Part shown: piece after piece, positions 58,306 to 64,000 of the stretch | Layout: each line of letters begins with the position of its first letter | Position numbering within the stretch: position 1 is the stretch's first letter | DNA from: Nepenthes gracilis | Lineage: Eukaryota > Streptophyta > Magnoliopsida > Caryophyllales > Nepenthaceae | NCBI GenBank assembly: GCA_033239525.1 | Contig: BSYO01000002.1 | Span: 16,898,626-16,962,625, forward strand | Length of the DNA stretch: 64,000 bases | Reading direction: 5' to 3' | The notes under the pieces: model-generated | What the model saw: only the letters and a program-made list of their open reading frames with translations | Databases searched by the model: none | What the model was told of the DNA's origin: nothing | Program-made: the position numbers and the translations under genes

Positions 58306-61300
58306 TTCTCCCCCACTTATAAAAATTTCGCCCGCGAGATTTAACGAACCCCGAAATTCCTTAATTTGAGGTAATCTTTCCAAATCCTCCCTAGTGCTTA
58401 AAAGTCACTCCTCGATTAAACGATTATCCCAGAAGACTTTAAGCATCCGAATCGTTCTGATTCTTATTACCTGGTTTGTTCTATCAGAATTCCAAATCTT
58501 CCAAGTTTGAAAACGAACCAAACTTATTAACTACTTCTCTGACTTAGCTTGAAACCGTACACGGTTTAAAATTCTTGCTTTAGTTTACACTAAGTCTCAG
58601 AATAATCATTCATTTAGAACCTTAAATTAAACCTCAAAATATATGGGTTCATCTTATTTCTGCAACGTAACTCTAATTAATTTCTTAACTGCAAATCATC
58701 CATTTGAAATTCACCACCATATCTAATTTAGCTTGATGCCCAAAATTCTCTGATCAAGTTTAACAAAGATTACAACATAAATCTTATATCACAATCAAAT
58801 CTCAAAGTCGAAATAAATTTTATCCTCATTATTTAGTAGGTATGCTTATAAACTGACATATCCCTAAAATACATAATTCATGTTGACAAGAATTGGCAAT
58901 TTATCAGCTAATTGGCAATTTCCTACATATCAATGAAATACATGGTCAACCACTCTCAGCCTCTCAATTTTATCCTATGACTTATGGAAGTTGTGAGTCC
59001 ACACACACTTTCGCTATTCTATCTAATATTTATTTGTGAATTCAAGATCTTCTTATAACTTATATCAATTGGTTCATATAGAATACCTAGATTATTCAGC
59101 AACTATAACAAAAGTCCCAAGATATCTATACCACGAAGGTAAAGCCCACAAATCCTCAAACTATGGCAAGATTAGAAACTTCAATTGTAACAATCACCCA
59201 AGAATTCAATATGACTTTAGGGCATCACCCAAAATCTCAAAATCCAATTACTTAGCAACCTCAGGATCTCGTTGGCATACTGATGATCCAACTGATTAAA
59301 CCTGAACGCATCATTTATAATCGAGATGTGTGGGTCGTTCTAATCGTTCTAAAACAAAAACATAAAGACTCCTCGTTTCATAATTTCATAGCCTTAATAC
59401 TTCTGATACAATTCTTCTTCCCAAAACCAAAAGTAAAGCATTCCATATAAAACATCAATGACATACCAAATCCTTAGACTATCGATATCAATTATCGATC
59501 ATACTATTAACTTTCCACAAAGACACCGAGGTCCACCTTTACAGTCCTCAAATTATGACCTACACTATGGCATACTCATTTCTTCTTATGCAACTCCGCA
59601 AACATTTAGAATCATAGAAGAATAATTATCCTTACAAGCAATGCCTATAAATCCTCAAGGTAAGGACCTCATCGACTAACCCCGGCTATGGGTGAAGCAA
59701 TTTCAAATTATGAGCTGCTCCCCCACTTAATTTGAGGGTAGCCTCCTATCATGACGCATGGGTAGCAAAATCCTAACTTTTCTAAAAAATATTGCATTCT
59801 ACAATCACTCATTAGACCCATGCTACCGAAGATGCCACATGCTCAATAGAGCATTTCCTCAAACTAAACTCACGTACCTTTCCCAATTGGGCATTCGGTT
59901 AATAGCCGTACATAATCTGTGACACAATCCTTAAACAGAATGCATACACCCCATGTTCTCTTGAATTCATCAACGAGGTCATCAGGAAATTAACCTCATC
60001 ATGATCGGAGGATCCAATCCATAGGACTCATGAAACGCCAACGAACCTACAAAACCTAGATGGCGTCGCCAGAGCTGATAGAGGATATATCTTAATTATG
60101 AAGACTACCGTAGGTGCAATTATCAATTATCCTTAATCGATAATGTGATGGATACAGATCAATCATAGAAATTATCAAGTCCTTGCAACAGATCTGACGA
60201 ATTATCTATTAATTCGCAATGCCCGCTTATCAACCATCAATCCCCGAGCAACCGAATTCTCAATTATCCACAAATGACCTCATCAATTCATCTTACCACC
60301 ACAAAGGCTCCAAATTATCCATAATGGCACCAAACTAATGCCCCCTTCAATTTCATACGAAAACCTCAAAGATTTCCACAACTAAATTCCTTAGTGACCT
60401 CTAATGAGGTTAGGGGTGGTCTCATTTGTTCGATGATTTAGAAAAATATTCCCATCATGGCTTGTGGGCACCATGACACTAATTTCTTGATACCTCCACC
60501 AACAAATCATCACTAATATCATATCGAGGATTGGTGCCATAAAACAAGTCAACTCAGCCCAATCCTTCACATCTACAAGCCCCAAAATATCATAGACATC
60601 AATATAACTTGTATAAGGCTTATGATTTTCAAATAAACAAATAAGCTTAGAAAACTTCAATAAAGTATAGATTTGGATCCCAAAATAATCCATATTCCAA
60701 AATATCAAGATCTGGGAACTTTACCTTACGCTATGACGGATGACACTTCTAAACTTCGTGCCATCACCGTGAAGCCCCGATTTCAGGTTCTAGGCTCCTA
60801 AACTGTCCGACCCAAGGGATAAGGGCAATCCCTATTGATACGGTTGAACTATCCACACTTGAAACATATTCCCAAAAATCCAATCAAAATAAGATACTCA
60901 TTCATAAAGCATTCACAAATGATTCCTACGATATCTTTCATCCTCGAGACCCATATTTCACATCGATCACTTGAGGTCGACTCTGCCTTCTATCTTACGT
61001 GGGTAACATGACCCTATCATCTATAGGTTCTAAGCCTCTCAAAAGTTTAGACACTTAAGCATCTCCAGATCTATTATAAATTGGCATCCTACAATTCATT
61101 AACTTCAAAAATTAACTACTAGTTATTCTAACCTCAAACCATCGCTTTCACCTCTTCCATCATACTTGATACATCCATCAAGGGCTCCTTCTTAGCAAAT
61201 TACTATTTCGAGGACCTCAATTCAGGGTCGATCAAGCCTAAACCACGAACCATAACTTATTAATCCTAGGACTTGAATCATTACCGACTAATTTAGGCAC

Positions 61301-61600
61301 CAAATTGGTACCAATCAAATTCCAACATTAAGGTGTCTCCATACACCATCTTCTTCTCGACCCTATGGTCAGCCACTAATATAAGTAGTCCCCATCCAGG
61401 AGCCATTTCTAACACTTCCTTGAGACAGGAACAATTCATATTAGGCCACTCCTAAAACACTAGTTAGGACGCATAAGCTAGACAATCAAACTAAATCATC
61501 ATTCCTAACTTAGAGCTAGCCTAAGTTATTGGGGTTAGGGTAACCAAAACTACCCAAACTAACATAATTATCCTACGCAATAAACACTTTCGTTTGTAAA
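58306..61600 (-). mobile_element. NF1 internal region, mostly non-coding
   Basis: A 3.3-kb interior. A polypurine tract lies at 58307-58318 and a second at 59718-59728. No frame gives a recognisable protein. 60030-60110 corresponds to the NJ1 stretch with a faint RT echo. 58830-59055 is the source type of the inverted fragment at 26330-26562. The right edge is eroded: primer site and LTR tip are missing around 61575-61605, apparently through a deletion of about 140 bp relative to 53040-53210. Confidence 0.75.
59718..59728 (-). other. Second polypurine tract-like site of NF1
   Basis: The minus strand reads AAGTGGGGGAG, about 1.4 kb from the terminal tract. Confidence 0.45.
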
Positions 61601-63745
61601 CACTTAAATAACCTCCGTCAATAAACACTTAAACAAAACAAAAGATTAATATTATGAATTCTATAGAAAATTGGGAACAATTTCATTTGTAAATTGAATG
61701 TTTTCCAAAATATAAACCCCTGTACAAACCCTGCACAATACAAAAATACATCCAAATAATCTCAACAACCAACATTATATTTCAACAACACACAAAACTA
61801 CACATCCCAACTCTAAGTCCCAACAATATACATCAATCAGAACACAATGCCACACAAGATTCAAATGTCACATATAATTCGTGGCTCCAACGCAGTGTAT
61901 CTAAACACAATATTGGCCCAAGAAAGATGCCACTAGGTACCTGTTCCAAACTATAATGATCTACAAAAGTATAAGTAAATCCACATATAGTGGAAGCTAT
62001 TCTATCTGCTTATCAGCCATTTGTACAATATACATAAATAATCCCAATAGAAATATACATAAATACAATTATCCATGTTACTTGTGAACTATCAAATATA
62101 AGTCTTCGATATGATCTTTCAGATCTAGTGCCTATTCCACTTCTAGCTTCTACTCTGTCCCATCGGTAATATCAGGCCGGTGCTAACCTGAAGGCAAGGA
62201 CTTGTGCTGAGCTAAAAAGCCTAGCAAGTATAGTCATACATCACTATCAAATGATAAATAATAATGGAATTGATAACGGGGTGAGGGCAACATATACTCG
62301 CAATCACAAAGGAATAGGAGAGGAAAAGAACAATTAGGAATGCATGATGCCATTTATCATATTTTATCGCATTTATTATTTACATTAATATTTGTGAATC
62401 AGGGCCAGTAAGCCATACTAGCAAAAGGTGCGGCAAGACGAGGAAAGATCATGATATCCCATATGATCTAAGGTCCAAATGACGTACTCAACGTCCAAAC
62501 AAACTGCCTACAACAGGCCAAACAACACGTGGCATAGCGATGTGTCAGTCACCCGCTACCCTAACCTCCCACGGTCCAGAGGTAGTCCTCGTCCTTCCAT
62601 AGAGTATCTTAAGGCGCGCCACGAATATCACCCACTAACATAAGCTGCTAGGATACACGGCCAAAGTAACCCTTGGGTTTCTACCATGATGTTAATGGCC
62701 AGCCAGAGAATACTATCCAATGAATATAAGTCCATGGTCCTAGTTTTAAGATTCATCATTCTTTTGAGGGAGAATCCACCAACTAATATCATAAATATTT
62801 TCATCTGGGAGATCAAATCCAACAAATATCCAAATGTAGAATTTATCTCCAAATATTCAAAAGCTTATTATCTTCCTTGCAAACTAACAATTTGAATTAC
62901 ATTCATGGAGAAGAGCAGAATTCCTTACCACCAATTAGCAAATTCATCTTTGGGTCCTCCGGAACACTTTTCTTTGCAAACAGAGTATAAACACTTATTT
63001 TGAAGCTTATATTTACACTTAAACAATTAAACATGAATCTCATAACAATTAAATAGGGTGGAAGCATGCAAATTTTCCATTATATCTCAGGTGAATAGTA
63101 ACAGTGGTCATTTAGAGCGTTTGAACGCCGCGAATGGGTCGATTCTTGTGAGATCGGACGTTCGATCGATATATATATACAATTTGGAAGTGGTGATTCA
63201 TATTTTTGAATTAATTTAACATATTACAAAGTGGAAAATGGGAATCCCAAATTTGGTCATGGGTTAGGGTTTGGTGATACCAAATCAAATGATTCGGATA
63301 ACAAATTGGATAAATAACTACATATTTTTGAACATTAATCATAGGCTAAGTAATGTTTTTCATGTTTTGAGTAGGTATCAAGACAAGAATTCCTAAAAAA
63401 ATGGATAAAAATCAAAATAGAGCAAATAGTGAGAATGAGAACACTTGCCTCAACGTGCTCTACGTTTTCTTAAACTAGCCCGGACTAACAACCAGACCCA
63501 AAGGCCTCCATTTCTCCGCCTCTCCTTCACAAGGTCTCTCTCCTCGCGACGACCTCTACGCACACAGCCACCTCACCTGTAGCCACCACCGCCTTGCCCG
63601 CGTGCTGCTGTCACCTAACAGCCATCGCCGACCACCACCGACCACTGCACGCCACCGGCCATGCCCACCACCGCGCCAAGAAACCCTAACCCTCATGCTG
63701 TCTCTCTCCCCCCGATTGCTCTCCCCCGTTTCTGCCATCTGCTTC

Positions 63746-63839
<94 letters not shown>

Positions 63840-64000
63840 CGTTTTTTTTAATCCCAAAATTTGAATCGATACCCGAGCGATCGAATAGGCACACTCCAGG
63901 CATCGGCCCAATAATTTCAAATATTCATTGAAATTTTTATAATATTTAATTAATTTTCTATCATACCCAAATTACCCAAAAATAAATAAATAACTCAATT
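61601..64000 (-). mobile_element. NF1 5' LTR, cut by window edge
   Basis: This matches 55900-58265 of the other NF1 LTR. Its left tip is deleted and its right end lies perhaps 40-50 bp beyond the window. AGGCAAGT is at 63443-63450 and a telo-box (TTAGGGTTT) near 63264. The hairpin has changed arms (AGGTAT and ATTCCT, 63373-63394). A long ATT array is present at 63746-63838. Confidence 0.83.
63746..63838. repeat. (TTA)31 microsatellite in NF1 5' LTR
   Basis: Ninety-three bases of uninterrupted TAT/TTA triplets. The 3' LTR has about 8-10 interrupted units at the same place, and NJ1 LTRs have AT dinucleotides there. The poly-Tyr, poly-Leu and poly-Asn open frames over it are artefacts. Confidence 0.95.

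Noticed and set aside
60391..60708. 105-residue minus-strand open frame in NF1 interior
   Set aside because: No recognisable motif; it is not preserved in the homologous NJ1 interior.
63602..63931. Open frames with poly-Tyr, poly-Leu or poly-Asn
   Set aside because: They are produced by the TTA microsatellite.
1..64000. Host genes, rRNA, tRNA or organellar insertions
   Set aside because: I found no exon-like conserved protein outside element pol genes, no cloverleaf that I could support, and no recognisable plastid or mitochondrial gene. The TGGTATCAGAG stretches are primer sites, not tRNA genes.

Overview
The window is repeat-packed nuclear DNA from a flowering plant. I see no host protein-coding, rRNA or tRNA gene. 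It is almost entirely a nest of LTR retrotransposons, mostly Ty3/Gypsy chromovirus-like (Tekay/Del type, with long LTRs), plus one Ty1/Copia relic and one degraded caulimovirid-like endogenous pararetrovirus. Support comes from initiator-Met-tRNA primer sites (TGGTATCAGAG and variants), GGGGGAGA polypurine tracts, Gypsy and Copia pol motifs, and 5-bp target duplications. All pol genes are broken by stops or frameshifts. Element names below are local labels.

Layout. 1-5495: GL1, minus strand, a giant-LTR element with a 4,000-bp LTR and a 1.05-kb non-coding interior. 5496-20043: TK1, minus strand, a Tekay-like element with relic gag, protease, RT/RNase H and integrase. Its left LTR carries SOLO1 (6251-8585, TSD GTAGC) and its pol carries SOLO2 (11426-14375, TSD GGGAG). 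20044-23514: Copia relic COP1. 23515-26329: NE1 (minus strand LTR plus non-coding interior), followed by an inverted interior fragment (26330-26562). 26563-30195: PRV1, an AT-rich pararetrovirus fragment with a primer site and a movement-protein ORF. 30196-30972 and 50512-52839: probable two halves of a plus-strand Gypsy element, TK2. Between them lie KL1 (30973-33665), GL2 (33666-46416), NJ1 (36920-45647, nested inside the GL2 LTR) and GL3 (46417-50511). 52840-64000: NF1, an interior-LTR-interior-LTR chain, interrupted by SOLO3 (53182-55878).

How the parts relate. The non-coding elements (GL, NJ1, NF1, NE1) share primer sites, leader sequence, polypurine tracts and short non-coding core blocks with each other and with coding TK1, so they look like non-autonomous passengers of a Tekay-type partner. 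The LTRs share a leader layout. A TATA-like box is followed, about 100-340 nt downstream, by an AG|GCAAGT or AG|GTAAGT motif that matches a splice donor. In most subfamilies a GGGTAT...ATACCC hairpin and a telo-box hairpin come next. CTCGAG palindromes cluster just upstream of the TATA box in several subfamilies. The giant LTRs also carry length-variable minisatellites, and GL1 carries a W-box cluster.

Limits: boundaries and relationships were read by eye. No alignment, database search or folding program was run. Species, copy number and expression cannot be told from this window.
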